NCBI GenBank assembly: GCA_937868485.1
Contig: CALMML010000350.1
Location: 1-42,290 of the forward strand
Origin: an uncultured Myxococcales bacterium
GTDB lineage: Bacteria; Myxococcota_A; Polyangia; Palsa-1104; JAEUJZ01
DNA length: 42,290 nt
Direction of reading: 5' to 3'
Positions 8,311 to 18,814 of the stretch are shown one piece after another. Position numbers and translations under genes: made by a program. Under the pieces are notes generated by a model. It saw only the letters and a list, made by a program, of their open reading frames with translations, did no database searches and was not told the DNA's origin. Each line of letters opens with the position of its first letter. Position 1 is the first letter of the stretch.

Positions 8311-9609
8311 CTACTCGAAGCGCAAAAGGTGCCAGTTCTTTTTGCCGCGACGGATCGCCACCAGGCTGCCGTACAGCAGATCGCTTGGCAGCAGCTTGTC
8401 GTCGAGCCCAACCTTGCGACCGTTGAGGCTGACCGAGCCCGACTGCAGGAACTCGCGCGCTTCTCGCTTCGACTTGCACAGCGAGGTCTGCGCGAGCACA
8501 TCGACGAGCACCAGTCCTTCCGACGTGAGCTGCTGTTTGTCGATCTGGCTCGTGGGAACCGCCGCAAAGACCTCGCGCAGCGTCTGTTCGGACAGCTCGC
8601 GAACGTCACCTGAAAACAGCGCTTGGGCCGCTGCTTCCGCCGTCGCTCGCTCGGTGATGCCGTGAACCAGCTCGGTCATGTGACGAGCCAGCGCGCGATG
8701 GGCGACGCGCGAGCCCGGATCCTTTTCATGCGCTGCCGTCAGCTCGGCGATCTCCGACGGGGACAGAAACGTAAAGAGCCGCAGGTAGCGAATCAGGTCG
8801 TTGTCGTCGGTGTTGAGCCAAAACTGATAGAACGCATACGGGCTGGTTCGCTCGGGCGACAGCCAGATGGCACCGGACTCGGTCTTGCCGAACTTGCCAC
8901 CGTCGGCCCGCGTCACGAGCGGCGCCGTCACCGCAAAGCTTTCGTTTTGTCCGTCGGGCAGCAGACGACGAATCAGATCGGTTCCCGACACGATGTTGCC
9001 CCACTGATCGCTGCCGCCAAGCTGGAGCGTCACGTCGAGCGTCCGTCGCAAGTGCAGAAAGTCGTAGGCTTGCAAAAGGATGTAGGAAAACTCGGTGTAG
9101 CTGATGCCTTGTTCGCGGTTTTGCAGACGGTCACGCACCGCATCGCGCTGGATCATCGCGTTGACGGAAAAGTGCTTTCCGATGTCGCGCAGCGCCTCGA
9201 TAAACGAGATCTGCCCCAGCCAGTCGAGGTTGTTTTGCAACAGCGCGCCGCGTGGACCCGAAAAGTCGAGCATCCGCTCGAAGATCTTGCGCTGACGGCT
9301 GACGTTGTGTTCGACCGTCTCTTTGGTGTTGAGCTGTCGCTCCGCTGACTTTCCCGACGGATCACCGATGAGCCCGGTGCCACCGCCCATCACGACCACC
9401 GGCTGATGTCCGGCGCGCTGCCAGTGCATGAGCAGCTTGATCGCGATGAAGTTGCCGATCGTCAGCGAGTCCGCCGTCGGATCAAACCCGACATAGGCGC
9501 GGCGCACACCGCTCGACAAGTGGGCCCGAAGCGCTTCTTCGTGGCTGACCTGATGAAGAAGACCTCGGCTCGATAGCTCCGTCAGAAAGTCGCTGGATGA
9601 TGTGGTCAC
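8311..9609 (-). CDS. tyrS: Tyrosyl-tRNA synthetase
   Basis: 432 residues from a GTG at 9609, close to the usual ~420. It charges tRNA-Tyr. Evidence: GFDPTADSLTIGN in the HIGH position, GDPSGKSAERQL, the tyrosine/tRNA-contact region QLGGSDQWGNI, and KFGKTESGAIWL in the KMSKS position, the form used by E. coli-type TyrRS. A C-terminal S4 RNA-binding domain spans the last ~65 residues (LAQTSLCKSKREAREFLQSG). The HIGH motif reads TIGN, so both histidines are replaced. The open frame runs to 9771, but the extra 54 residues are low-quality and overlap the divergent gene region. It is the first gene of a likely tyrS-birA operon. Confidence 0.94.
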   Translation of the reverse strand: MTTSSSDFLTELSSRGLLHQVSHEEALRAHLSSGVRRAYVGFDPTADSLTIGNFIAIKLLMHWQRAGHQPVVVMGGGTGLIGDPSGKSAERQLNTKETVEHNVSRQRKIFERMLDFSGPRGALLQNNLDWLGQISFIEALRDIGKHFSVNAMIQRDAVRDRLQNREQGISYTEFSYILLQAYDFLHLRRTLDVTLQLGGSDQWGNIVSGTDLIRRLLPDGQNESFAVTAPLVTRADGGKFGKTESGAIWLSPERTSPYAFYQFWLNTDDNDLIRYLRLFTFLSPSEIAELTAAHEKDPGSRVAHRALARHMTELVHGITERATAEAAAQALFSGDVRELSEQTLREVFAAVPTSQIDKQQLTSEGLVLVDVLAQTSLCKSKREAREFLQSGSVSLNGRKVGLDDKLLPSDLLYGSLVAIRRGKKNWHLLRFE

Positions 9610-9751
9610 GGACGCACGATAGCCGAGGCTGGCTGCGCAGTAAACAAACTGGGGCGGTCCGCCCTCGCTGCGCGCAAAGTCCGCTGTGCGAACACAGTTT
9701 TGGCGGCGGCAGGTTGAGACTGCTTGCCCGCATCGGATACGATGCAAAGTG

Positions 9752-11269
9752 ATGGAAAGTGACCACTTCAAGGCTGGTGCCCGCAGGCCGGGCGCAGGAT
9801 GGACGTGGTCGCTTGTGCTTGGCGCGCTGTTGTCGCTGTCGTCGAGCCTTCACGCGAGCAAGCCGCGCTGTCGTCTGGAAAGCGTGGATCTATCCAAGTT
9901 CGGCGACGGTGGTCAGATCAAGGTCATCGGCGGTGTCGTCGAGCTAGAAGGTCAGCTCAATACCGAGCGTCCAGCGTCGGTCTATCGGCTGCTGGTGAAC
10001 GGAAAGCCCGTCGCCAAGCCCGACAAAGTCGATCCGTTCGAGCGCGCCGGACAAGAGCTGTACGTCGTGCTGGCCGTCGAGATCTCCGCGCTGTTTGCAC
10101 CGTCGTTTGACAAGGTCAAAGAGACGCTGCGCGAGTTTTTGGAGTCGCTGCCGCCGCGTACCAAGGTCAAGCTGGTGCAGTTTGGCTACGAGCTGGAGCC
10201 GACGCCGGTGTTTCTGGCGCCGGGCGCGCTGCTGCCGATCATCGACGACATCAACCCGGACGATCAGGGTGATGTGCAGCTCATCAACGCGATTCAGGCC
10301 GGGCTCGTCGCGCTCAACAAGGTGCAGCCGGGCAAAGACAAGAGCGGAGAGTCGCTGCCGCCGCCGCGCAAAGCGATCGTGGTTCTGTCCGATGGAATGA
10401 ACCAGCTGATGGATCGCAAGACGTTCAAGCGCATCGGTGACGTGCTGCGTCAAAATGGCGTGCCGCTGTTCCCGATTGGGTTTTCGCCGCGCGATGACCG
10501 AGGCCCGCTGCTCAACCTGGGCGAGCTGGCGAAGCGATCGAGCGGGACGTTTCGCTGGGCGCAAAAAGACACGGATCTGAAAGAACAGTTCCAGAACCTG
10601 TCCGAAGAGCTAAAAAAGGGTCACGTTTTTACGTTTTCGGCCAAAAAACTGGACTTGGAAGCGCTGCGGACCTCGCAGTTCATGCTCCAGTGTGGGGATC
10701 TCAAGTCGAGCGTGCTGATGCAGCCCGGCGTGCCGCCGCCGAAGCCGAGTACGTGGTGGAAGTGGCTGCTCGGGATTGTGCTGACGCTCGTCGGACTGTG
10801 GGGCGCAGCGCAAGGCGCACTGTTTGTGCTGCGTCGGAAAGCGCAGAAGCTGGGGATGCCGCCGCTTGATCCCGGGTCGCAGGTGCCGGGTCAGCCGGTG
10901 CTGGCAACGATGCCAATCGCTCCGCCGCAGGCTGTGGGATATCCGACGATGAAGGGCGCGCGACAGATCGGCGCGACGCTGATCGGCATCGGCGCACTCG
11001 CGGGACAGCGCGTGGCGATCGAGCACACTGTGATCGTCGGACGCTCCGTCGCGGGATCGACCAACTTGCAGGTTCCTGGCGATACGAGCCTCGGGCCCAG
11101 CCACTGCGAGATCCGTCGGGAGCCCAACGGCTTTTTCTTGATCGACTACGGCGCGCCGTCGGGATCGTTTGTCAACGAGCAGCGCGTCGCAGGCCGAGCG
11201 CTGGTACAGGACGGCGATCTGCTGCGAATCGGCGACGGAACCCAGCTGAAGTTTCGGCTAGAAGACTGA
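9752..11269 (+). CDS. Membrane protein with extracytoplasmic von Willebrand A-like domain and cytoplasmic FHA domain
   Basis: 505 residues from the ATG at 9752. A signal peptide (about 1-35, LHA before SK) leads to a vWA-like domain spanning about 80-300, recognised by alternating strands and the late AIVVLSDGMNQ segment. The first MIDAS motif DxSxS is replaced by VEISALF, so metal binding is doubtful. A single TM helix lies at about 335-360 (WWKWLLGIVLTLVGLW). A Pro/Ala-rich linker follows, then a C-terminal FHA domain with VGRS (about 428-431), GPSHCEI (about 448-454) and SGSFVNEQ, the phosphothreonine-binding pattern. The topology suggests an outside sensing domain coupled to an inside phospho-reader. 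A contractile or secretion-system role is possible, but nothing adjacent supports it. The last 12 bp overlap the convergent hydrolase gene. Confidence 0.8.
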   Translation: MESDHFKAGARRPGAGWTWSLVLGALLSLSSSLHASKPRCRLESVDLSKFGDGGQIKVIGGVVELEGQLNTERPASVYRLLVNGKPVAKPDKVDPFERAGQELYVVLAVEISALFAPSFDKVKETLREFLESLPPRTKVKLVQFGYELEPTPVFLAPGALLPIIDDINPDDQGDVQLINAIQAGLVALNKVQPGKDKSGESLPPPRKAIVVLSDGMNQLMDRKTFKRIGDVLRQNGVPLFPIGFSPRDDRGPLLNLGELAKRSSGTFRWAQKDTDLKEQFQNLSEELKKGHVFTFSAKKLDLEALRTSQFMLQCGDLKSSVLMQPGVPPPKPSTWWKWLLGIVLTLVGLWGAAQGALFVLRRKAQKLGMPPLDPGSQVPGQPVLATMPIAPPQAVGYPTMKGARQIGATLIGIGALAGQRVAIEHTVIVGRSVAGSTNLQVPGDTSLGPSHCEIRREPNGFFLIDYGAPSGSFVNEQRVAGRALVQDGDLLRIGDGTQLKFRLED

Positions 11270-13021
11270 TCGCTTCGTCGCAGGCGTGACCGCTGGTGGC
11301 GTCGGTGCAACCTGGATCACGATGCCGCCGTGGGGACTGCTCTTTTGCATGAACTCGACGAGCGACTGATAAAAGCCCTGGATGCGAGAGCCGGGCCTAT
11401 CGTGGCCCATCAGCGGATCGATGTGGGTCAGCTTGTCGTCGGCGCGCACCGTAAACGCAGCGGACTCGCTTCGCGGCGTGCCAGCCAGGGGGCGACCGGG
11501 ACCGATTGGGACCGCCGAAACCAGCGATCGCAGCGACTCAAAAGCCTGCGGATCGCCCGTGCCTTTGCCGGCCAGCTGCGTCGCGAGTGCATAAATCGGC
11601 AGATCGAGCTTGGCTCCATGCAGCGCGCGCAGTCCGAAGCGAGCCACGGGCCAGTCGGTTTCCTTCATCGTCAGCGTTCCTGCCGTCATGGCGTCGAGCG
11701 TCAGACGGACCGGGAAATACCACTCGGCGAAGTCCAGCGACGGACCTGAAAACCAAGACTTGGCCAGATCGCCAAGCGTTGTGGCCTGCGCGTCGTCGAG
11801 CGGCTCTTGCCAGTCGTAGGTTGCGGTCGGATCTGCGGGTCGCAGCAGCTTGGTACCCAGCACACCGCTGTATTCTTCGAGAGGACCACCGACGGATTGA
11901 CCACAGGACACCGACGCAAACGACAGGTTGCATGACGACTCATCGAAGGCAAATCCGACGATGGCGCGGTTGGTCATCGGCGGTAGATCGCGTCGTCCGA
12001 TGAGCACTCGCATCGCGACATCGCGATCGGGATCGCTGACGATCTCCGTCGGGGAAAAGGCTGCACGCAGCGCGGAGATCGCCGTCACTGGATAGACATC
12101 ACCCCCGAGGAGCGGCAGCACAAAATAGCGATCGTTTTGTCGGATCTGCGAAAGACCCACGCGACCGAACGATCCGACGGTGACGCCGTTTACATAGTCA
12201 TCTTCGCCAAACGGCAGCTTGGCGCTTCCTTCGATTCCGCTGCGTCCATCGACGAGAACCAAGCCAGCCAGCTCGGAATATCCGGCGGTTCCGGCAAAGT
12301 CCCAGGCGGCATACTGCTCGACGATCGATGCCCCCAGCGAGTGCCCGAGGAGAAACAGCCTGGCGCGACGCTCTGCCTGCGGGATCAGGCGAACGACGGC
12401 GCGAAGATCTTCGACGGTGGTCTTGAGTCCCCACTCGGAAACGAACGCCAGCTCATCTTGCGGTCGGACCCCGGCGTAGCGACGGCCTTCGATCTCATCG
12501 CCGGTGAAGTAATAGCGACGGGCCAGCTCGGGATCTTGTTTGACTTCTGCCACATCGAGCCCGTGCTGATCTTCGAGCAGGTTGCTGCGTCGATCGATCG
12601 CCCAGGCTTCGATCGCTCCGTCGGACAGGCTGCGACGAACCAGCGCGCGAGCCAGCGGATCAAAGCTACCCGCTCCGCCGAGAAAGCCCGGCATCAGCAG
12701 CATGATCGCGCGGGCTGGCCGAGGCGGTTCCGTCCCGGTATCGACGCGATAGCGAACCACACGCACAAAGTTGTACTGCGGCGGCGTGGCGGCGCTTTCG
12801 ACCAGCAGCGGATTCGGCGCTGGCGACGGAGCCGCAACCAAAAAGACCTCGCGTCGGATCGCGACTTGGCCTTGTTCCACCAGCGTCGAGGTCGGCGGCG
12901 GCATATAGCCAGGCTGCGGCTGCGGTTCGTCCCCACAGCCAAGTGGCAGCGTCGCAAGCAGCAGCAGCGAAGCCCAACCAGCCCTTCGTTTCGATCGCGT
13001 TGCAAACCAGGTAGGCGACAT
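11258..13021 (-). CDS. Large alpha/beta-hydrolase lipoprotein
   Basis: 587 residues from the ATG at 13021. A basic n-region (RSKRR) and hydrophobic core end in the lipobox-like LPLGC (C29), predicting a lipid-anchored protein. After a Pro-rich linker comes an alpha/beta-hydrolase core: IMLLMPGFLGGAGSF (oxyanion region), then LFLLGHSLGASIVEQ with the nucleophile elbow GHSLG (S228), and a late LTHIDPLMGHD segment that could supply the catalytic His. Expected activity is an esterase, lipase or related hydrolase at the cell envelope; the substrate is unknown. It is roughly twice the usual size, with a long insert between nucleophile and C-terminus. The open frame extends 47 codons upstream, but that part has no signal peptide at its start. 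Confidence 0.78.
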   Translation of the reverse strand: MSPTWFATRSKRRAGWASLLLLATLPLGCGDEPQPQPGYMPPPTSTLVEQGQVAIRREVFLVAAPSPAPNPLLVESAATPPQYNFVRVVRYRVDTGTEPPRPARAIMLLMPGFLGGAGSFDPLARALVRRSLSDGAIEAWAIDRRSNLLEDQHGLDVAEVKQDPELARRYYFTGDEIEGRRYAGVRPQDELAFVSEWGLKTTVEDLRAVVRLIPQAERRARLFLLGHSLGASIVEQYAAWDFAGTAGYSELAGLVLVDGRSGIEGSAKLPFGEDDYVNGVTVGSFGRVGLSQIRQNDRYFVLPLLGGDVYPVTAISALRAAFSPTEIVSDPDRDVAMRVLIGRRDLPPMTNRAIVGFAFDESSCNLSFASVSCGQSVGGPLEEYSGVLGTKLLRPADPTATYDWQEPLDDAQATTLGDLAKSWFSGPSLDFAEWYFPVRLTLDAMTAGTLTMKETDWPVARFGLRALHGAKLDLPIYALATQLAGKGTGDPQAFESLRSLVSAVPIGPGRPLAGTPRSESAAFTVRADDKLTHIDPLMGHDRPGSRIQGFYQSLVEFMQKSSPHGGIVIQVAPTPPAVTPATKRSVF

Positions 13022-13210
13022 GTTGAGCGGACCATACTTGGGAAGCTTGCCTCTCAGCAACCGAAGGCCGTCGGGATCTCCTTTACGAACCGCGTGCCGG
13101 GGTGCTAAGAAGGGTCCGCGCTTGCTGCCTACATGTAGTCTTTCTGGTGGCAGTTTCGGCATCGGCCTTGCGCTGTGACGGACGTTCAGAAATCGGCAGG
13201 TTGGCAGTGA

Positions 13211-14269
<1,059 letters not shown>

Positions 14270-14277
14270 GATTTCCC

Positions 14278-15171
14278 TTGTCGCTCATCCGTCGGGCCAG
14301 GAGCCTTCTCATCGGCGCGGCGCTGCTGCTGATCCTGTCTGTGATCTTGCGCGTTAGCGTCAAGGCACCGGAACGGCAGACGCTGCTCGATCGCGTGGTG
14401 GTTCGTCTGGTTGCGCCGGTCCAAGGCGTGGTCGCGGGTCTGTTCGGACGGGTCTCGTCGCTGTGGACTGGCTATGTGGCGCTCGTCGGCGTGCAGCAGG
14501 AAAACCAAGCGCTGCGTCGGCACAATGCAGAGCTACAGTCGCAGCTCGCGAGTCAGTCCGCACTGGCGCTGCGGGCTCAGCGTCTGGAACGGCTGCTGGA
14601 TCTGCGGGCGCAGGTGTTGGCGGATACGGCGGTGGCTCAGGTTGTTTCCGTCGAGACTTCGCGTCAGTTTCGGGTCGTTCGCGTTCGCATCGATCGCAAT
14701 GGCGTCGAGGTAAAGCCCGGTATGCCGGTGATCGCGGCGGAAGGTGTCGTCGGACGGATCGCTCGCTCGATGGGACCCTACGCGGATGTGCAGCTTCTGA
14801 CCGACGCGCGCTCGGCGGTGGATGTCGTGATCCCACGCAGTGAGAGCCGAGGCGTCATGAAAGGCACCGGCAGCGACAGTCGCTATCTGTGCCGCGTCGA
14901 GTACGTGCTGAAAAAAGAAGCGATCGAGGTGGGCTCAGACGTGCTGACGTCGGGGCTGGGCGGCAGCTTTCCGCGCGATCTTCCCGTCGGAAAGATCGTC
15001 GCCGTTCGTCGCAGTGATGCCAGTTTGTATCAAGAGATCGAGGTTGAGCCGAGCGTTTCGTTTGCGCACCTGCGGGAAGTGCTGATCGTGCTGTCGCCGC
15101 CGCCGCCGCCCGATCCTGACGCGGGCAAGCGTGGCTTCGAGTCTGCGCGAGGCGCCGGAGTTCCGCGATGA
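14278..15171 (+). CDS. mreC: Rod shape-determining protein MreC
   Basis: 297 residues from a TTG start. One N-terminal TM helix (about 9-25) is followed by a periplasmic coiled coil (QENQALRRHNAELQSQLA and RLERLLDLRAQ), then the two beta-barrel domains typical of MreC, with VDVVIPRSESRG and DVLTSGLGGSFPRDLPVGK. MreC bridges cytoplasmic MreB with MreD, PBP2 and RodA and activates the synthase. It ends with a proline run and overlaps mreD by ATGA, indicating translational coupling. The TTG start follows mreB closely without a strong Shine-Dalgarno, also consistent with coupling. Confidence 0.95.
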   Translation: MSLIRRARSLLIGAALLLILSVILRVSVKAPERQTLLDRVVVRLVAPVQGVVAGLFGRVSSLWTGYVALVGVQQENQALRRHNAELQSQLASQSALALRAQRLERLLDLRAQVLADTAVAQVVSVETSRQFRVVRVRIDRNGVEVKPGMPVIAAEGVVGRIARSMGPYADVQLLTDARSAVDVVIPRSESRGVMKGTGSDSRYLCRVEYVLKKEAIEVGSDVLTSGLGGSFPRDLPVGKIVAVRRSDASLYQEIEVEPSVSFAHLREVLIVLSPPPPPDPDAGKRGFESARGAGVPR

Positions 15172-15722
15172 GCGGCTCGCGAGCGGTCTTGCTGCTGCTG
15201 CTTTCGATCGTGGGCTCGATTGTCTCGACGGGACTTTCGCCGCTGACGCGTGTTGCGCTGCCGGACTTTGCGCTGATCGTGGCGCTGTATGCGGGGCTGA
15301 CCAGTCGTCACAGCGGTGGCGGCCTGGCTGCGCAGCGGGATGCGTCGGCGCTGGGGATGCTCGCGCTCGGGGCGGCGATGGGCTATGTGTCGGACTTGAT
15401 TGAGGGAACACCAACGGGACTTCGCGCACTTGGTTTTGCGCTGCTGCTGCTGTTTTTGCATCGCGTGGCTGCGCAGCTTCTCGTCGGAGGTCGTGCCGCG
15501 CAAGGTGCGGTGGCGGGCCTCGCGCTGCTGCTTCTACGGATGATGCTGACGGTGATTGTCTTGATTTCCGACGGAAACCGTGACCTGGCGTGGAGCGGTC
15601 TGCGCAGCCTGCCGATGCAGCTTGTCCTGACTGCGGGGGTAGCGCCGCTCACGATATCTGTGCTATCCCGCATCGACGCTCGGTTTGGATCCAAAGTAGC
15701 CAGGCCGGGCCTGTGGTCATGA
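15168..15722 (+). CDS. mreD: Rod shape-determining protein MreD
   Basis: 184 residues, five or so hydrophobic helices, typical MreD size. It begins inside the mreC stop (ATGA at 15168-15171) and its own stop TGA overlaps the mrdA start in the same way (15719-15722). Recognition rests on membrane topology, length and the conserved mreBCD order, plus segments such as LPDFALIVALYAGL and GYVSDLIEGTPTGLRALGF that match the family. It is an integral inner-membrane component of the elongasome. Confidence 0.92.
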   Translation: MSGSRAVLLLLLSIVGSIVSTGLSPLTRVALPDFALIVALYAGLTSRHSGGGLAAQRDASALGMLALGAAMGYVSDLIEGTPTGLRALGFALLLLFLHRVAAQLLVGGRAAQGAVAGLALLLLRMMLTVIVLISDGNRDLAWSGLRSLPMQLVLTAGVAPLTISVLSRIDARFGSKVARPGLWS

Positions 15723-17701
15723 GACTGTTTCGTCGACGCAAGCTGCACTTTGATCTACGGATCGGGCTTCAAACTTCACTCGCACCGTCGGGTGGAGCCG
15801 CTGGAGAACCGACGACGGCCTTGCTGCGTGTGCCGCTTCCGCTCAAGGTCGCAGCGTTTGTCGCGGTGGCGGCGTTCTTGGCTCTGGCGGGACGGCTGGT
15901 TCAACTGCAAGGCCTGCGCGGCGACGACTACCTGCAAAAGAGCACCAGCAACTTCATTCGCGAGCGAGAGCTGGCGGCGGTGCGCGGTCAGATTCGCGAT
16001 CGCAGCGGCGCGGTGCTGGCGGACAATCGGCCCACGTTTCATGTCTATGCGACGCCGCGCTATGTCTCGGAAGCGACGCTGCTGCGGCTGGGACGGCTGC
16101 TGAAGCTGTCGGAAGAGCAGCGCGAGGCGCTTGGCAAAAAGCTCCAGAGCAAGCGCGGTGCGGATGCGAGCAAGCAGCTTCTCGTCGCGGAAGACATCAG
16201 TCGCGATCAGCTCGCGGCGCTGGAATCGGAAAAAGATCAGCTTCCAGGCATCGACATCGAGGCGCGGACGCGGCGGGTCTACCCACAGAAGAACACAGCG
16301 GCGCACATGCTCGGCTACCTGAACATGGCTGGGCCCGACGATCTGAAGCGCGGTTACAAGCACGGTGACTCCGTCGGACGCTCGGGGATGGAACAGCGGC
16401 TGGAGTCCAAGCTGCGCGGCAGTCCCGGCTTTGAGCGGTTCTTCGTTGATGCGCATGGTCGTCGCAAGAGCGAAAACGATCTGGGTGAGATGGCGCAGCT
16501 GGCTCCGCAAGAGATGCGACGCGATCCGCAGCCGGGTCTGACGGCGGTTCTGACGGTGGATTTAGAGCTTCAGCGAATCGTCGAAGAGGCGCTGTCGCGA
16601 CATGCGTCGGCAGCGGCGGCGGTGGTCGAAGTCGATAGCGGCAGAGTGCTGGCGATGGCGTCGTATCCGAGTCCCGATCCGAACCTGCTCGGTGGGCGAC
16701 TGACGCGCGCCGAGGCGCAGCGAATGGAAAGCGATCCGTTCCGTCCGCTGCTCGATAAGGTGCTGCGCGAGACGTACTATCCGGGCTCGACGTTTAAGAT
16801 CATCCCGGCGCTGGCGGCGCTGGAAGAAGGGCTGATCGATCCCGACCAGAAGCAGGTCTGCCACGGTCGCTACGAGCTGGGACGACACGTCTTTCGCTGC
16901 ATGAAGGCGCACGGTCCGGTGTCGCTCCACGAGGCGCTGGCGCAGTCGTGCAACGTCTATTTTTATCACCTGGCCGAAAAGGTGGGCCTGGAGCGAATGG
17001 CGCGCTGGGCCGAGCGCTTTGGTTTCGGACAGCCGATGAATCTTGGCCTCGGGGAAGCGAGCGGCTTTGTGCCGACGCTGGAGTATTACCGTCAGCACGG
17101 TGGCTTCCGCGGCGGTTACGCGCTGAACACGGCGCTCGGACAAGGTGCGGTGCGCGCGTCGGTGCTTCAGCTTGCGATGGCGTATGCGGCGCTCGGCAAC
17201 GGTGGAAAGCTGTATCAGCCGATGCTGGTCGATCGACTGGAAAAGCCATCGGGAGAGACCGTCGAGCAGTTTTCGCCGCAGCTTCGTGCGCAGCTTCCGA
17301 TTCTGCCGTCGTCGCTGGAGCGGATGCGTCGCGCGCTCGTCGATGTCGTCGCTGACAACAAAGGCACGGCCAGCACCGCGTTTATCGAAGGGCTGGATGT
17401 CGCGGGCAAGTCGGGGACCGCGCAGGTTCGCAAAAATCGTCGCGGCGAGTCGAGCGGCTGGGACGAAAAAAACGATCACGCCTGGTTTGTTGGATACGCT
17501 CCGTCGAGAAATGCCAAGATTGCTGTCGCTGTGCTGGTCGAGCACGGTGGTCTTGGTGGTCACGTCGCAGCTCCGACGGCAACGAAGATCATTCAAGGCT
17601 ACTTTGATCGCGTCTCACCGGAACACAAGCCGCGTCCGGTTGCGGAAGCGCCAGCCTCAAAGCTTTCGACGACGCTGCCCGCTTCTGCCGGGGCCAGATA
17701 A
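15719..17701 (+). CDS. mrdA: Penicillin-binding protein 2, elongation transpeptidase
   Basis: 660 residues from the ATG at 15719, which overlaps the mreD stop. A cytoplasmic N-terminus of about 40 residues and one TM helix (about 43-62) lead into the PBP dimerisation/pedestal domain (RGQIRDRSGAVLADNRPTF). The transpeptidase domain has all three catalytic motifs: SxxK at S357-K360 in YPGSTFKI, SxN at S410-N412 (SCN), and KSGT at 564-567. It cross-links peptidoglycan on the outer face of the inner membrane, paired with RodA encoded next. The C-terminal ~30 residues after the domain are Pro/Ala-rich. The reading frame is open for 43 further codons upstream within mreD, but those lack family similarity. 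Confidence 0.96.
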   Translation: MRLFRRRKLHFDLRIGLQTSLAPSGGAAGEPTTALLRVPLPLKVAAFVAVAAFLALAGRLVQLQGLRGDDYLQKSTSNFIRERELAAVRGQIRDRSGAVLADNRPTFHVYATPRYVSEATLLRLGRLLKLSEEQREALGKKLQSKRGADASKQLLVAEDISRDQLAALESEKDQLPGIDIEARTRRVYPQKNTAAHMLGYLNMAGPDDLKRGYKHGDSVGRSGMEQRLESKLRGSPGFERFFVDAHGRRKSENDLGEMAQLAPQEMRRDPQPGLTAVLTVDLELQRIVEEALSRHASAAAAVVEVDSGRVLAMASYPSPDPNLLGGRLTRAEAQRMESDPFRPLLDKVLRETYYPGSTFKIIPALAALEEGLIDPDQKQVCHGRYELGRHVFRCMKAHGPVSLHEALAQSCNVYFYHLAEKVGLERMARWAERFGFGQPMNLGLGEASGFVPTLEYYRQHGGFRGGYALNTALGQGAVRASVLQLAMAYAALGNGGKLYQPMLVDRLEKPSGETVEQFSPQLRAQLPILPSSLERMRRALVDVVADNKGTASTAFIEGLDVAGKSGTAQVRKNRRGESSGWDEKNDHAWFVGYAPSRNAKIAVAVLVEHGGLGGHVAAPTATKIIQGYFDRVSPEHKPRPVAEAPASKLSTTLPASAGAR

Positions 17702-17706
17702 TCGCG

Positions 17707-18804
17707 ATGTCGGCGCTGCGTCGGACATGGTCGCTGATTGATGGACCGCTGTCGGCGGTGGTTGCGCTGATCATTGCGCTGGGGCTGGTGAACCTGTATT
17801 CAGCGACGAGGGTTGCGCCCAAAGGCATGTTTTCGTCGCAGCTCATGTGGATGGCCATCGGTGTGGTGCTGCTCGTCGGTGTGGCGCTGCTCGATCAGCA
17901 GCTCCTCAAGCGGCTGGCGTGGCCGGGTTATCTGGGTGTGACGGGGCTTCTGGCGGCGGTGCTGGTCGTCGGAAAAGTGGTCAATGGCTCGCGGCGCTGG
18001 TTTGGCTGGGGTTCGTTTGGCATTCAGCCGTCGGAGCTGATGAAGCTGTCGCTCATTTTGCTCGGCGCGCACCTGTTTTCGAGCGATCCGAAAGACATGA
18101 GCCTGCGTCCCTGGCGCTATGCGCTTCTGTGGCACGGGCTGTGGATTGTGCCGGCGCTGCTCATCTTGAAACAGCCGGACCTTGGGACGGCGCTTCTGTG
18201 TGGGCTGCTCGCGCTGTCGGTGTTTTTTCTGGTGCCGCTGCCGCCTCGGCTCAAAGGCTGGGTTGCGACGGTGGGTCTGTCGGGCGCGTTTCTCATCGTG
18301 CGCTTTGGGCTCAAGGAATACCAAAAGAAGCGGCTGCTGACGTTTCTGCATCCCGAGCTAGACCCGACGGGAACCGGCTATCACGCGCGGCAGGCGCTGT
18401 TCGCGATTGGCTCGGGACGGCTGACGGGAAAAGGCTATCTGCGTGGGACGCAGAACCATCTACAGTTTCTGCCCGAGCACTGGACCGACTTTCCGTTCGC
18501 GGTGTGGGCCGAAGAGTGGGGTCTGCTCGGCTGTCTTGTGCTGCTCGCGAGCTTTCTGTTTCTGATCCTGTGGACGCTGCACATTGCGGCGGCGTGTCGA
18601 GACAGGTTTGGACGCTACTTGGTGCTCGGCTGCGCGGCGCTTCTGTTTTGGCATGTCTCGATCAACATCGCGATGGTGATTGGGATGGCGCCCGTCGTCG
18701 GTGTGACGCTGCCGCTTGTGTCCTACGGTGGCTCGTCGGTCCTCACCGTGATGGCTGCGCTTGGTCTTGTCTACAACGTCTCGGCGAGACGCTATCAGTA
18801 CTAA
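17707..18804 (+). CDS. rodA: RodA, SEDS-family peptidoglycan glycosyltransferase
   Basis: 365 residues, about ten TM helices. It polymerises lipid II into glycan strands as partner of PBP2. Family motifs: GIQPSELMKL, LKQPDLGTA, the large periplasmic loop with QFLPEHWTDFPFAVWAEEWG, and the late SYGGSSVLTVMAALGL. The classical HTDFIFAVxAEE loop here has a Trp insertion pattern (HWTDF) but keeps the acidic pair. It starts 6 bp after mrdA and closes the rod operon; the O-methyltransferase begins 10 bp later. Confidence 0.96.
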   Translation: MSALRRTWSLIDGPLSAVVALIIALGLVNLYSATRVAPKGMFSSQLMWMAIGVVLLVGVALLDQQLLKRLAWPGYLGVTGLLAAVLVVGKVVNGSRRWFGWGSFGIQPSELMKLSLILLGAHLFSSDPKDMSLRPWRYALLWHGLWIVPALLILKQPDLGTALLCGLLALSVFFLVPLPPRLKGWVATVGLSGAFLIVRFGLKEYQKKRLLTFLHPELDPTGTGYHARQALFAIGSGRLTGKGYLRGTQNHLQFLPEHWTDFPFAVWAEEWGLLGCLVLLASFLFLILWTLHIAAACRDRFGRYLVLGCAALLFWHVSINIAMVIGMAPVVGVTLPLVSYGGSSVLTVMAALGLVYNVSARRYQY

Positions 18805-18814
18805 CGGAGACCCG

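Noticed and set aside
8300-8479. 60-codon upstream extension of birA
   Set aside because: Overlaps the tyrS C-terminus and shows no winged-helix repressor domain, so the short monofunctional form is preferred.
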